Shown here: positions 28,676 through 37,497 of the stretch, one piece after another
How the letters are laid out: the number at the start of each line of letters is the position of its first letter
How positions within the stretch are numbered: position 1 is the first letter of the stretch
Program-made: the position numbers and the translations under genes
Notes under the pieces: model-generated
Databases searched by the model: none
What the model was told of the DNA's origin: nothing
What the model saw: only the letters and a program-made list of their open reading frames with translations
NCBI GenBank assembly: GCA_000723505.1
Contig: HG934468.1
Span: 248,001-312,000, forward strand
Reading direction: 5' to 3'
DNA from: Mucinivorans hirudinis
GTDB lineage: Bacteria; Bacteroidota; Bacteroidia; Bacteroidales; Rikenellaceae
Length of the DNA: 64,000 nucleotides

Positions 28676-30742
28676 TTAACGGTATTCATTCGGTTGTGGT
28701 CTGTTTAGAAACTTCTGCACATCAATGACATAGTCTCTGGTAATTGCCCGATTGAGAGGATATTCGTAATTCTCAGCCTTGAGGTGAGTTAGAATCACTT
28801 GCTCCACACCATCTTTCAAACGTGGGAATACATAGTCCATCTCTACAATTTTGCCATTCATTCCTTTTATTATCAACACCTTATTGTTTGGCACTCCCTC
28901 CATACGACGATAGTGATATCGATCGCCGGTGGATGGGTCTAACAAGATGGTTTCTGTGGCATTAGGTGCGTGCCATTGGGCATCCCACGAGATGGGGAGC
29001 GCCACTGTAACGATTGCCTCAGTGTCGGTGTTACGAAGGCTTACAACACCTCTAAAGTCAGGCACGCCTTTGTATTCACGAATCTGTTCCGGCTTCAGAA
29101 TATAGCAGTCCAATCTATCGACAAAACTAAAAAGCTGGTCTTCCTCGCTGAGCGAAGTATTAGTCGGCAACACTTTGTTGAGTGCACCCTCAAAAGGTTT
29201 CAGGCTAATAATCGTAGCACCATTAATTCCGGCAATACCATATTTTGCGACAGCTTTTGCGGCAGATATTGTATTAATATTCTTGATTAACTCCTTGTTC
29301 ACAGTCATTGGAAGTGTTTGGTGAGCTGTTGATAGCGGGTAGCGAGCAGGATAAAAATCTCCATTACTCTTTTCCAGAATAACAGTCGGTTTTGCCTCTT
29401 TCAATATCTCACCAACCCTGGCACGATAGCTCTCCCCTCCAATTTCCAAGATACGACCAAAAGCGCCCTGCGGGTCTCTATCATCTTCATCCCGAAGTGT
29501 TATATAGATAGCTTGGCCATCAACATTGGCTATCTTCTTGGCTTGAGCAGAGGTTAGTAATTTTATCTGTCCGATACGCGACGGAGAGAGTGATACCAAT
29601 AGCTGGCGATTCATCTCTTTGCCGGTTATGTTTTTGAATAATTTTTCAAAATTAGAATTGTCAGAGGCGAAAATTACCGGAATTTGCTGTTCCGAATTTA
29701 GTACTGTAAAATATTTTCGTTCAATCACGGCGGACTCTCGTTTTTTCTCTTTGGCGATTTGTTCCGTTTTTTCTGCAATTTTAGGAGTTTCGTTTGATTG
29801 GGGAGCGGCTACGGCAGCCGTTTCCTCCTTGGGAAGAAAAACCGTGTTAATTTCTGTTGTCACCGCAAAGGCGAAAGTCAGCAACGAAAGTGCCGGTAGA
29901 ACCAATAGCGCTCTTAACGCCGAGCGTTTTGGAAAGGTGTTTGTAATCATCAGTAGTCTTTTTTTTGTTACCGAGTAGCTAAACGAATGGACAAACGGGG
30001 GTACGCGACTGTAATCCGCCTCTATCAGTAGGTTAAGATATTCTTTAATTGATGCGCCGCTGCGCACGATTGAGTTATCAACTTGATATTCGTGCACTCT
30101 TTTGAGCAGAACTGTCAAATGCCACACGACAGGGTTAAACCAAAGTAGTGCACGACAGAGAAGCATTATACTTAAATCGACCGAGTGGCAGTATTTAGAA
30201 TGTGCCGCCTCGTGGAGTATAACCAGACGAAGTGACGGAGAACTTCGTAATGAGCTGTTAATAAATATATAATTGAAAAACGAATAGGCAGCTGCCCTCT
30301 TACGAAGAAAGATAACGCTGTGTCCAAATATCTTTTCGATTTTTGTAAAAAGTATCGTCGAGAAAATCGAAAAAAGCCCGACCAACAGCCACAAAATCAT
30401 CACGACAACTCCGACCGCATAGAGCCATTGAGCGTTCAATCCCTGTTTATCAATAACATAGAAGACTCCGACATCCTGCATCGCGTCACCTTCAAAGCTA
30501 CTGACTACTGCGGGGAAATCCTGCACCCCGGCTGAGGGCGCATCAACGGGCAGTTCGACATATTCTTTCACGGTTTGCAGCGGAATTTTCGTAAGGGAGA
30601 TAGCAAGCGAGAAGGGAACTATCAACAAGATTATCGTGCGAGCAACAGCAGTTCTCACTCTATTGTGAATCGCAAAATAGTAAATTGCCCAAAGCACAAT
30701 GAGCGAAATCTGAAGATCCACGAAAAAGCCTAATGAAAACAT
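28676..30742 (-). CDS. BlaR1/MecR1-like M56 membrane metallopeptidase
   Basis: A 688-residue sensor-type protein with four or five N-terminal membrane segments and a zinc-protease motif LHEAAHSKYCHS (His177, Glu178, His181) in a cytoplasmic loop. A further membrane segment (LRALLVLPALSLLTFAFAV) near 285 precedes a 400-residue extracytoplasmic region without a penicillin-binding sensor motif that I can recognise. The blaI-like gene is 7 bases upstream. Known pairs work by signal-induced cleavage of the repressor; the inducer here is unknown and need not be a beta-lactam. Confidence 0.87.
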   Translation of the reverse strand: MFSLGFFVDLQISLIVLWAIYYFAIHNRVRTAVARTIILLIVPFSLAISLTKIPLQTVKEYVELPVDAPSAGVQDFPAVVSSFEGDAMQDVGVFYVIDKQGLNAQWLYAVGVVVMILWLLVGLFSIFSTILFTKIEKIFGHSVIFLRKRAAAYSFFNYIFINSSLRSSPSLRLVILHEAAHSKYCHSVDLSIMLLCRALLWFNPVVWHLTVLLKRVHEYQVDNSIVRSGASIKEYLNLLIEADYSRVPPFVHSFSYSVTKKRLLMITNTFPKRSALRALLVLPALSLLTFAFAVTTEINTVFLPKEETAAVAAPQSNETPKIAEKTEQIAKEKKRESAVIERKYFTVLNSEQQIPVIFASDNSNFEKLFKNITGKEMNRQLLVSLSPSRIGQIKLLTSAQAKKIANVDGQAIYITLRDEDDRDPQGAFGRILEIGGESYRARVGEILKEAKPTVILEKSNGDFYPARYPLSTAHQTLPMTVNKELIKNINTISAAKAVAKYGIAGINGATIISLKPFEGALNKVLPTNTSLSEEDQLFSFVDRLDCYILKPEQIREYKGVPDFRGVVSLRNTDTEAIVTVALPISWDAQWHAPNATETILLDPSTGDRYHYRRMEGVPNNKVLIIKGMNGKIVEMDYVFPRLKDGVEQVILTHLKAENYEYPLNRAITRDYVIDVQKFLNRPQPNEYR

Positions 30743-30749
30743 TGTATTA

Positions 30750-31139
30750 CTATTTTTTAGATTCTACAATTTGACGTGCAATCTCTCTCAAATCCTCATA
30801 TTCCTTGTTTGTAAGCGTTCCGCTATCATTCAGAAAAGCGACCAATTGTGCGGGCGAGTTGTCAAAAAAGCGGCCGAGAGTGTGGCGCAGAGTGGTGGCA
30901 CGATAATCATCTTTTCGTAAAACGGCAAAGTATTGATGTGACTTGTTCCACACCCTGTAGCCCACATATCCTTTGTTAACCAACACCTTGAGTGTCGATG
31001 CCACCGTATTATAGGCAGGCTTGGGCTCGGCAATAGCCTCGGTAATCTCTCCAAGAAAACATTCGCCAAGCTCCCAAATAGCCTGCATAATCTCTAACTC
31101 GGCACGCGTAAGCTCGTTTGTTTTTAGTTCTCTCCTCAT
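30750..31139 (-). CDS. BlaI/MecI-family repressor
   Basis: A 129-residue winged-helix repressor. LTRAELEIMQAIWELGECFL and YNTVASTLKVLVNKGYVGYR (recognition helix and wing) are typical of BlaI. The ATG at 31139 (MRRELKTNEL) is chosen because the promoter lies just upstream. The M56 peptidase gene follows after 7 bases and is the likely signal partner that cleaves this repressor. An operator-like sequence sits within the promoter, pointing to autoregulation. Confidence 0.9.
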   Translation of the reverse strand: MRRELKTNELTRAELEIMQAIWELGECFLGEITEAIAEPKPAYNTVASTLKVLVNKGYVGYRVWNKSHQYFAVLRKDDYRATTLRHTLGRFFDNSPAQLVAFLNDSGTLTNKEYEDLREIARQIVESKK

Positions 31140-31161
31140 AATAGTTATATTTTTATTATTG

Positions 31162-31192
31162 CAAATATACAACTGTTTTTTTAATTATCAAA
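31162..31192 (-). promoter_or_regulatory. Promoter with BlaI-type operator in the spacer
   Basis: On the minus strand TTTG (31192-31189), 19 bases, then TATATTTG (31169-31162): full consensus. The plus-strand sequence TACAACTGTT at 31169-31178 matches nine of ten positions of the BlaI/MecI operator TACAnnTGTA and overlaps the -7 box, so bound repressor would block transcription. Confidence 0.7.
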
Positions 31193-31241
31193 ATTTATTT
31201 TATATTTTGCGGTGTAAAGGGCAAATTTTGGGCGGAACACC

Positions 31242-32311
31242 TAACCCAACTTCAACGCCAAAAAGTTTTTTCGGTGTTTTTTTGCTCAAAAATGGGGGTG
31301 ATTTCATACTATTGAGTTGATTTTCAGAAGATGCTTATTTGGTGAAGTGCTTTGTAATACCCACGGGAGTAAATTTTATGTTGTACCTTAGCGGGCATGT
31401 ACTTCACATCGAACATACGCTTGAGCGCCGAGCACGGCAGGGAACTCCCTTATTATAAAATCAAGGAGTCCTTCCGTGACGTTATAGGACGTGTGCATAC
31501 CCGTGTAATGTTGACTCCGGGCTATCTTCCCGATTTGTGCAGCGATGAGATTGTGCAGATTGCCGCGGTCTGACCTATATGATAGAGCAGAGTGCGTATA
31601 TCCCAGCTCAGCAGGCGATGTTTACTGCCGATCCCAGAGGAGAGTACAGTGAAAAGGTTCGTGGATACATCGAGAAGTTTTGGAGTCAGATAAAGGATAG
31701 CGGCAAGATTGATTCCGCACGAGCAAGTTATGATGAGGCAGATGGCAAATCAAAATCAGCCAAGACCAGGCTGAGCAAGGCTTTGGTACATACTTCCTGC
31801 GCACCAACGTAGCCACCCTTGACGAGCGAACTACGTGGGACTACTATAACTTGATTAGAGAGATAGAGACATCAAACCGGCAACTCAAAACAGACCTGGA
31901 ATTGCGCCCCATCTACCATCAGACAGATGACAACTCCGATGCCCATCTATTCTTCGGACTCCTATCATACTGGATTGTAAACACGCTTCGACACAAACTA
32001 AAGTTACAAGGCATAACCCATTACTGGGCTGAATTAAAACGCATCCTATCCACCCAAAAGGCTATCACCACCAAAGCAGAAAACGCACTCGGAGAACAAA
32101 TAGAACTACGTATCTGTTCAGACCCAACAGATGCCGCCTCGGAACTATATCGAACGCTCGGATACAACCCCATACCATTTAGACGACACACAATCAAAAC
32201 TGCACCACCACCTCCGAATTGAAAAATCTGTAGTACCCACGCAGAAAGCCAAAAACAGGTAAGGCTTAAAGAACAGAGGATTTGCATACATATTACGTTG
32301 AAGTTGGGTTA
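31242..32311. mobile_element. Decayed insertion sequence with intact terminal repeats
   Basis: TAACCCAACTTCAACG at 31242-31257 is exactly inverted at 32296-32311, giving 16-bp terminal repeats around a 1,070-base element. Inside is a broken DDE transposase. The element has lost roughly the middle of its transposase. Its right end forms the 3' part of the neighbouring minus-strand gene. Confidence 0.8.
31399..32222 (+). pseudogene. Remnant of an IS4/IS1634-type DDE transposase
   Basis: Three pieces in different frames are recognisable. The N-terminus (YYKIKESFRDVIGRVHTRVM, from 31399) ends at a stop near 31572. A short middle piece starts near 31579. The C-terminus from about 31790 includes NVATLDERTTWDYYNLIREI, ETSNRQLKTDLELRPIYHQT and LFFGLLSYWIVNTLRHKL, the conserved end of Bacteroidales transposases with the catalytic Glu region. 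Internal deletion plus frameshifts make it inactive. Confidence 0.75.
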
Positions 32312-33317
32312 AGATTAATTTCAATTCAATGGCAAACTGTTTCGACTTGAGACTCGGAATATCAGATACAGGCTCACGATATTTAGAACTGTAGTAACTT
32401 TCGGATATTTCCAATTTGCGAAGCATCTCGACACGCCACACAGCTTTGTCTGCTCCTTTAATTTTTTCGCTAAGGCAGTGAATTAAATAGCATATTCGTG
32501 TCTTCTCACCCGACTTGATTTTCAGCACAGCCAATGTGGCTTGATTATTCAGCGTAGCATACAAATCGAGTTCTGAAATCGCTTCAAACTGCTGGTCGTT
32601 ACAAAGTTTATGAATAGCCGAAACAAGCCCCATATCGAAATATCCTACTGACGGAGCAGTTGGGGCGACTGGTGCAACAGTTGGCGTAACTGTTTTTATT
32701 TCAGTGGGCAGGTATTTTTCGACAATCTCTTGGAAGGTCTCCAATAGGTCGCATAGGCTTGCAAATGGATTAAAGTGGTATCTTTTTGCAATCGCATCAC
32801 ACTCTTTATGCTTTTGATAGACGGTATAGAGTTGTTCCGTAATAGATTGATGTTGTGCAAGTGCTGACTCGTACTTATTCCAAGCATCATCATCGCTCAA
32901 GCCTTCGGGACGATCTACATCTTGATTTACCATTGCTGCATACTCGCAAAACTCAGCCCCACAACTATTTATCTTCGGGATAAGTTCTTCTATCTCACTG
33001 TGATGGCTCATCTCGATATTGTTGCTAATACATTCTGGCTCTGCTCCATCAAATACAGCATCACTTTCGTAATATATTTCCAGAATTTTATCGAGTTCAT
33101 TCTTTAGGCTTGACAAAACTATTGCCAATGTCTGCTTGTCCTTTTCAAAGAGCATATCGAGCATCATCTTCTCGAACTGCCCAACATCACGGTGTGTATA
33201 ATAAAAATCCACCGCCTTGCGGAAGGCGTCGAAATCCATCTCGTCAAGCTCAATAAAATCGGTGTATACCGTCCTGAGCTGCTGAAGTTGCGGTAAAAAT
33301 TCTGTTATTTGGCTCAT
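32145..33317 (-). CDS. Unknown protein downstream of AbiE, 3' end replaced by an IS
   Basis: A 390-residue product of which the first 335 (33317-32312) are native; the rest is encoded by the terminal repeat and inside of the decayed IS. I do not recognise a family. The protein is acidic and mostly helical, with a likely coiled coil around residues 130-190 and a Pro/Val/Thr-rich linker (TVTPTVAPVAPTAPSVG) near 215. It follows the AbiEii gene by 7 bases, so it belongs to the same transcript and may be a third component of that toxin-antitoxin locus. Confidence 0.55.
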   Translation of the reverse strand: MSQITEFLPQLQQLRTVYTDFIELDEMDFDAFRKAVDFYYTHRDVGQFEKMMLDMLFEKDKQTLAIVLSSLKNELDKILEIYYESDAVFDGAEPECISNNIEMSHHSEIEELIPKINSCGAEFCEYAAMVNQDVDRPEGLSDDDAWNKYESALAQHQSITEQLYTVYQKHKECDAIAKRYHFNPFASLCDLLETFQEIVEKYLPTEIKTVTPTVAPVAPTAPSVGYFDMGLVSAIHKLCNDQQFEAISELDLYATLNNQATLAVLKIKSGEKTRICYLIHCLSEKIKGADKAVWRVEMLRKLEISESYYSSKYREPVSDIPSLKSKQFAIELKLILTQLQRNMYANPLFFKPYLFLAFCVGTTDFSIRRWWCSFDCVSSKWYGVVSERSI

Positions 33318-33324
33318 AGTTACA

Positions 33325-34125
33325 TTACTTTTTTAGCCTCTCTATAAATATCTCTTTTACTTGCTCATAAGCCTCCAATGCTTTGGCTTTATCAAACTGT
33401 TCTTCTGCACGTAATAACCCTTGAATATCTCCAATAAAATCAGGATCTTCCATTTTGTCCTCCATATTTTGAATGAATTGCTTATATGTCGGAGGTGCAT
33501 CCACAACAAAATCCATATATCGATTATAGCACTGTATTATTCTATCGGGATTAATAGTATGCGACATAGCTTTGTGCATATCGAATAAATCTCGCCCTTT
33601 CTTGCGTTGATATAATGCACGCAGTTTAGTTCCAAGCAATTCGTCAAGCTCATAGGTTGTTATCTCGCAACTGCCAGTAAACCAACTACTATTAACTTCA
33701 AAAGGTATTTTCACAAGCCCCAGTTCTGTAAAATGTTCCTTGCAGTTTATCTCAACTTTTAAACGAATAGGCACAATAGGTGGAATTTCCGACTCCATTC
33801 TGAATACCATCGTGTTGTTGTGCTTTTTTACTTTGGTCACTTTGTTGGGTAAAAAATCGAGCACCTCACCCAAACGCTGCATAATCGGTTTGATTGGTCC
33901 GGCGTTTATCTGTACAAGGTCAATATCTTCGCTATATCGCGGCTGTGGCGATAGATATAGCTTATGCAAAGCCGTTCCACCACGAAAAGCCAACTCACTT
34001 GCTAAAAACTCATCGCTAAATATAGCGACCAGTGCTCGACAAATTATTAGATCTTGCTCTACTTGCTCATTCGTATTCCAAGGTACTTGCGTACGCCACT
34101 GTGTTATTGCTGCTCTATTTATCAT
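33325..34125 (-). CDS. AbiEii-type nucleotidyltransferase toxin
   Basis: A 266-residue nucleotidyltransferase. The family motifs are GGTALHKLYL (Gly49-Gly50-Thr51) and RYSEDIDLVQ (Ser65, Asp67 and Asp69), the GG(T)-SxDxD active site of AbiEii toxins, which transfer nucleotides (to tRNA in studied cases). A later LGTKLRALYQRKKGRDLFDM near 165 is also conserved. Its start overlaps the upstream AbiEi gene by 4 bases, the usual coupled antitoxin-toxin layout. AbiE systems can act in plasmid maintenance and phage exclusion. Confidence 0.88.
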   Translation of the reverse strand: MINRAAITQWRTQVPWNTNEQVEQDLIICRALVAIFSDEFLASELAFRGGTALHKLYLSPQPRYSEDIDLVQINAGPIKPIMQRLGEVLDFLPNKVTKVKKHNNTMVFRMESEIPPIVPIRLKVEINCKEHFTELGLVKIPFEVNSSWFTGSCEITTYELDELLGTKLRALYQRKKGRDLFDMHKAMSHTINPDRIIQCYNRYMDFVVDAPPTYKQFIQNMEDKMEDPDFIGDIQGLLRAEEQFDKAKALEAYEQVKEIFIERLKK

Positions 34126-34928
34126 ACGTCATCTACCTCTATTTCGATGTTAATATCTATTTTCCATTTTTTATTTTTCTCTCCACTCTCTTCTGCCTGA
34201 TTAGATAGTGGCACATAGACCATTCTCTTGTTTAAGGCTATGAGTTGCTTGTATATCACATCTGCTTGCTCTGACTCCTCTAAAATATCGTCCAAAATAT
34301 ACCCTAAGCGTTGTAGTGTTGCAGTAGTGGTGAACTGAAGTAATTCTTCAATTTTATTTTCAAAGTTTGTTATCTCTGTAAGTTCATACAACAGCGTTGA
34401 AGCTCTCGACAATCCCCCGATATGTGAGGAATATTGCAAAATATCTACTGCTGTAAGTTCGGCATTAGAGTATCGGATAGTTCCGGTCTCCGAATTTTTA
34501 GTAAGTAAAAAGCTCTCCGGTATATCTTTGCGATAAACCCAATATAGAGTAGCGTTTTTACTCTTTGATGTGGTTGCGTATGGCTGAATGGTAGTTACAT
34601 AAAATCGCTGTGGTCGTTGATGAGCACAGCCCAATAATTCCGCTGCATTGAGTAGTGAGACATAGTAAGGTTTTCCAATGTTACTCATCAACTGATCGAT
34701 GTAGTATAATGGAGGAATTACTCCTTTTGCAGCATACTGCACAGGAATAATCACATAAAACCCTCGATAAATCGATGTAATGACACCCTGTGAACTTAGT
34801 CGATAAAGTTCATTTTTAATCTGTTGCTCAGGAGTGTTTTCAAAGGTGTGCTGAACCTCATCAATACTAAAATGTGAAGTCCCTGCAATCTCTTTATTCT
34901 TTATCCATTCTCTAATTGTCATACTCAT
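34122..34928 (-). CDS. AbiEi-type antitoxin and autorepressor
   Basis: A 268-residue protein with an N-terminal winged-helix domain (IDEVQHTFENTPEQQIKNEL and LSSQGVITSIYRGFYVII), the AbiEi_4-like arrangement, and a C-terminal domain that neutralises the toxin. It is directly coupled to the AbiEii gene downstream. Characterised AbiEi proteins bind inverted repeats in their own promoter; an inverted repeat is present at 34950-34968. Confidence 0.83.
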   Translation of the reverse strand: MSMTIREWIKNKEIAGTSHFSIDEVQHTFENTPEQQIKNELYRLSSQGVITSIYRGFYVIIPVQYAAKGVIPPLYYIDQLMSNIGKPYYVSLLNAAELLGCAHQRPQRFYVTTIQPYATTSKSKNATLYWVYRKDIPESFLLTKNSETGTIRYSNAELTAVDILQYSSHIGGLSRASTLLYELTEITNFENKIEELLQFTTTATLQRLGYILDDILEESEQADVIYKQLIALNKRMVYVPLSNQAEESGEKNKKWKIDINIEIEVDDV

Positions 34929-34949
34929 CGTGCAAATTATATAGCAAAG

Positions 34950-34968
34950 GTAATCAATTTATGATTAC
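34950..34968. promoter_or_regulatory. Candidate AbiEi operator
   Basis: GTAATCA (34950-34956) and TGATTAC (34962-34968) form a perfect inverted repeat with a 5-base centre, 22 bases upstream of the AbiEi start, where an autorepressor would act. Confidence 0.4.
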
Positions 34969-35460
34969 TTGCGCTATGTTTTATGCTTATTTTTCGCTAA
35001 ATGCACTAATGCTAAGTTTACAGCTTATTAAACTTGTCCATCGAAGTCGCTTTGGTTTTGTCGATGTTGAGGTTTATTATTATGCGTTGCATTATGCAGT
35101 TATTTAATTGTTATAGTTAGCTTTGTGTTATTCTGATTGATATTAGCTAACCATTTTATTTTACGCTCTATTTCTTTAATATACTGCTCTTGTACTTGTA
35201 ATTCAATACTGTTTTTAAAATTGCTTGCAATTGATATTTCGGATAAGATATCTATATCGCCACTGCTTAACTTTAGTGGCTCTAAGCTGTCTATAAGGCA
35301 AAAGAAAAATAGAAGTGGGTGCTTCGCAAATGTGATTTTTCTTTCGTTTTCATTAACTATAAAATCATTTAAACCGTACGATTCATATTGCGTTGCACGG
35401 CTACCCTTATTTACAAAAAGGTTCTACAGGATTTCGTGTGAGAATAGTTATCTTTGCCGA
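34969..35460. other. Gap between AbiE operon and transposase fragment
   Basis: No convincing gene in about 490 AT-rich bases; short frames here match nothing recognisable. A sequence around 35412-35437 (GGTTCTACAGGATTTCGTGT) may be the left end of the ISAon1-like element whose N-terminal gene follows. Confidence 0.4.
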
Positions 35461-35772
35461 ATGACAGCAACCGAAGTATTGAGTAAATTATTATTGCCTA
35501 GGAGTAGTGATTGGTCGATAGGCAGTGTAGACATCGACGAGCAAAACGAGGAAGTTCGTATTGAGCTTGTTTATAACAATGAATTGGTAATTATTGATGG
35601 TGTAAGTTATCCTATCTATGACTATCGTTCAGTTCGAGAGTGGCGACACTTGGATTTGTGGCAATATAAGAGTTACCTTGTTGCCCGTATTCCGCGTTAT
35701 ATTGTTGGAGATAAGGTAATAAGCTTGGGTATAATACTTCCCTCTATTCGGACAGTTTTTGTATCTGCTTAA
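35461..35772 (+). pseudogene. ISAon1-like transposase N-terminal protein, probably truncated
   Basis: A 103-residue product starting MTATEVLSKLLLPRSSDWSI. The stretch YDYRSVREWRHLDLWQYKSY with VARIPRY resembles the separate N-terminal-region protein of ISAon1 (ISL3-like) transposases of Bacteroidetes. The expected continuation after VARIPRY is lost and no catalytic-domain gene follows, so this is a fragment cut off near 35772. The larger open frame starting at 35137 is rejected because its first 108 residues look like noise. Confidence 0.5.
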
Positions 35773-35822
35773 GATAGTATTTGTTTCTTTGCTCTCGGGT
35801 TATTGTTAGTTGTTGTTTTAGT

Positions 35823-35868
35823 GTTTGTTTCATTTCGTTGCCCTTAAGGGCAACGAAATGAAACAAAC
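35823..35868. repeat. 46-bp perfect palindrome
   Basis: The 23 bases 35823-35845 are exactly complementary to 35846-35868 with no loop. The centre is GGGCAACG-type sequence around CCCTTAAGGG. It lies 5 bases beyond the stop of the IS3 transposase, so it may act as its terminator or mark a junction. Confidence 0.85.
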
Positions 35869-35873
35869 TTTTT

Positions 35874-36728
35874 CTATGCCGCCGTCATATAGACCTCACT
35901 CGGAGTCTTGTATTCAAGCGATTGATGTAGCCTTTCGGTGTTGTAAAGACGAAAATAGTCAGTCAAGCCATCATATAACTCTTTGCCGCTGCCGGGGTTC
36001 GACAGGTAAATATACTCATATTTTACGCTGCGCCACAACCTTTCGACAAAAATATTATCCAAAGCCCTACCTTTACCGTCCATACTTATCTGTATCTCAT
36101 TTTCTTCAAGTATCTTAACGAACTCCTTGGCCGTGAACTCACTCCCTTGGTCGGTGTTGAATATCTCCGGCTTGCCGTATCTGGCAATAGCCTCTTTGAG
36201 CAACTCTTGGCAGAACTCGCTATCGTGAGTATTGCTTATCCCCCAAGCCAACACAAAGCGCGAATGCCAATCAATGATGGCGCACAGGTACATATAACCT
36301 CCATTCATTGGGATATAGGTGATGTCGGTACTCCAAACCTGATTTACCCTGTCAATAGTTAATCCTCGCAATAGATAGGGGTATATCTTATGCTCCTTAT
36401 TATGCCACGTGGTGTTAGGCTTGGGGTAGATAGCACTGATGCACATATCCCGAAAGTAACGACGCACTCGCTTAGGGCTTATCGTAAAACCCTTCTTTCG
36501 CAAGTGTTCAGTCATCCGCTCGACACCATAGAAAGGCATTTTGGTATAGGTGCGGTCTATCTCTGCTTTAACAGCAAGCTCATCTGCACTTGCTCTTCCT
36601 TTGCTCGCATAGTATATGCCACTGCGGCAAATGTTTAGCAATATGCACTGCTGAACTAAACTCAGCCGAGGATGATTCTTTTCTACCATCTCTCTACGCT
36701 CGGCTAACGGGATTTGAGTAGCTCCCAC
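35874..36728 (-). CDS. IS3-family transposase OrfB
   Basis: A DDE integrase-type domain: first Asp in VWSTDITYIP, second in FNTDQGSEFTAKEF, Glu in DNIFVERLWRSVKYEY, with an N-terminal HTH_21 region (KAEIDRTYTKMPFYGVERM). The frame has only a GTG near its start and is normally made as an OrfAB fusion by -1 frameshifting on the A9 run at 36731-36739. The domain looks complete. Confidence 0.93.
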   Translation of the reverse strand: MGATQIPLAERREMVEKNHPRLSLVQQCILLNICRSGIYYASKGRASADELAVKAEIDRTYTKMPFYGVERMTEHLRKKGFTISPKRVRRYFRDMCISAIYPKPNTTWHNKEHKIYPYLLRGLTIDRVNQVWSTDITYIPMNGGYMYLCAIIDWHSRFVLAWGISNTHDSEFCQELLKEAIARYGKPEIFNTDQGSEFTAKEFVKILEENEIQISMDGKGRALDNIFVERLWRSVKYEYIYLSNPGSGKELYDGLTDYFRLYNTERLHQSLEYKTPSEVYMTAA

Positions 36729-37003
36729 TTTTTTTTTAAGAACTCGTTCTCTATCTCAAGCTGACCAATCTTGCGATAAAGATTGTTCTCTACCTGCTCA
36801 TCAGACTTGACTTTACGCTCCTTGTCAGTCGAGAAAATGGCGGTCGCTCCCTCCTTGAACTGCTTCTTCCATACCCCAACCTGCGTCGGATGAACTTCAT
36901 AAATCGAAGCAATCTCATTGACTGTCTTCAAGCCCTTGATAGCTTCCAAGGCTACTGCCGCTTTGGTCTCTGCCGAAATCTTTTTCCTCATAGTTTGTCT
37001 CAT
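36704..37003 (-). CDS. IS3-family transposase OrfA
   Basis: A 99-residue DNA-binding protein with a helix-turn-helix (ALEAIKGLKTVNEIASIYEV, then HPTQVGVWKKQF) and a C-terminal leucine-zipper-like segment. It ends within OrfB; an A9 run near codon 91 allows the -1 shift that joins them. Confidence 0.92.
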   Translation of the reverse strand: MRQTMRKKISAETKAAVALEAIKGLKTVNEIASIYEVHPTQVGVWKKQFKEGATAIFSTDKERKVKSDEQVENNLYRKIGQLEIENEFLKKKWELLKSR

Positions 37004-37065
37004 TTTTTATGAGACCAAAGATAACCAAATTATAGCTTAAACTGCTGTCCTATTTTGGGGGAGTA

Positions 37066-37497
37066 TTATATCACCACACGATCCGCAATAATGGGACAGA
37101 ATATGTAGTCCATCGTAGCAATCGTATTGACAACACTGGCATTGTTAATCGTACCGGGCAGGTCGAAGAAGATAAAATCAAGAGGCTGTCCCGAATTGAT
37201 TAGTCGGATAGCTGTGTCGGCAGCATCTTCAGGGCGGCTTTCAACAACGATGTAAGCCTTCTTTTGCAGACGCGTAAATTGTTCATAAGCCATCATTTTG
37301 TAATGGTCATCGTTTGTTACTGATGCTAAATCCCGCTCTCGCATATCTTTTATGCTGTACTGCGGAAAGTCGCAATCTACTACTGCTACATTGTAGCCTT
37401 TAACATAGTGGAGATAACTGGCGGCAAGCACCGTTAAAGTTGTTTTGCCTGCTCCACCTTTCTGGGTGGAGAAAGCTACATAAATTGGTTCGTTCAT
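37066..37497 (-). pseudogene. ParA/TraA-type ATPase truncated by the IS3 element
   Basis: The 143 remaining residues carry the deviant Walker A loop STQKGGAGKTTLTVLAASY and the Walker B region DFIFFDLPGTINN. Conjugative elements of Bacteroides encode a ParA-like TraA of about 250 residues next to the mob region and transcribed away from it, as here. The C-terminal part is missing at the IS3 right end, with the stop codon formed by junction sequence, so function is doubtful. Confidence 0.8.

Larger units (their letters stand above)
35869..37066 (-). mobile_element. IS3-family insertion sequence
   Basis: Contains orfA and orfB in the usual overlapping layout. The right end is near 37062, where CTCCCCCAAAATAGGACAGC (minus strand) looks like an IS3 terminal repeat. 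No matching left end was found, so that end is uncertain or lost. The insertion interrupts the ParA gene. Confidence 0.75.

Noticed and set aside
28676-30742. Beta-lactam resistance operon
   Set aside because: The BlaR1-like protein has no recognisable penicillin-binding sensor domain and no beta-lactamase gene is adjacent.
35137-35772. Long plus-strand frame of 211 residues
   Set aside because: Only the part from 35461 resembles a known family; the first 108 residues look like translated intergenic DNA and cross the probable IS left end.
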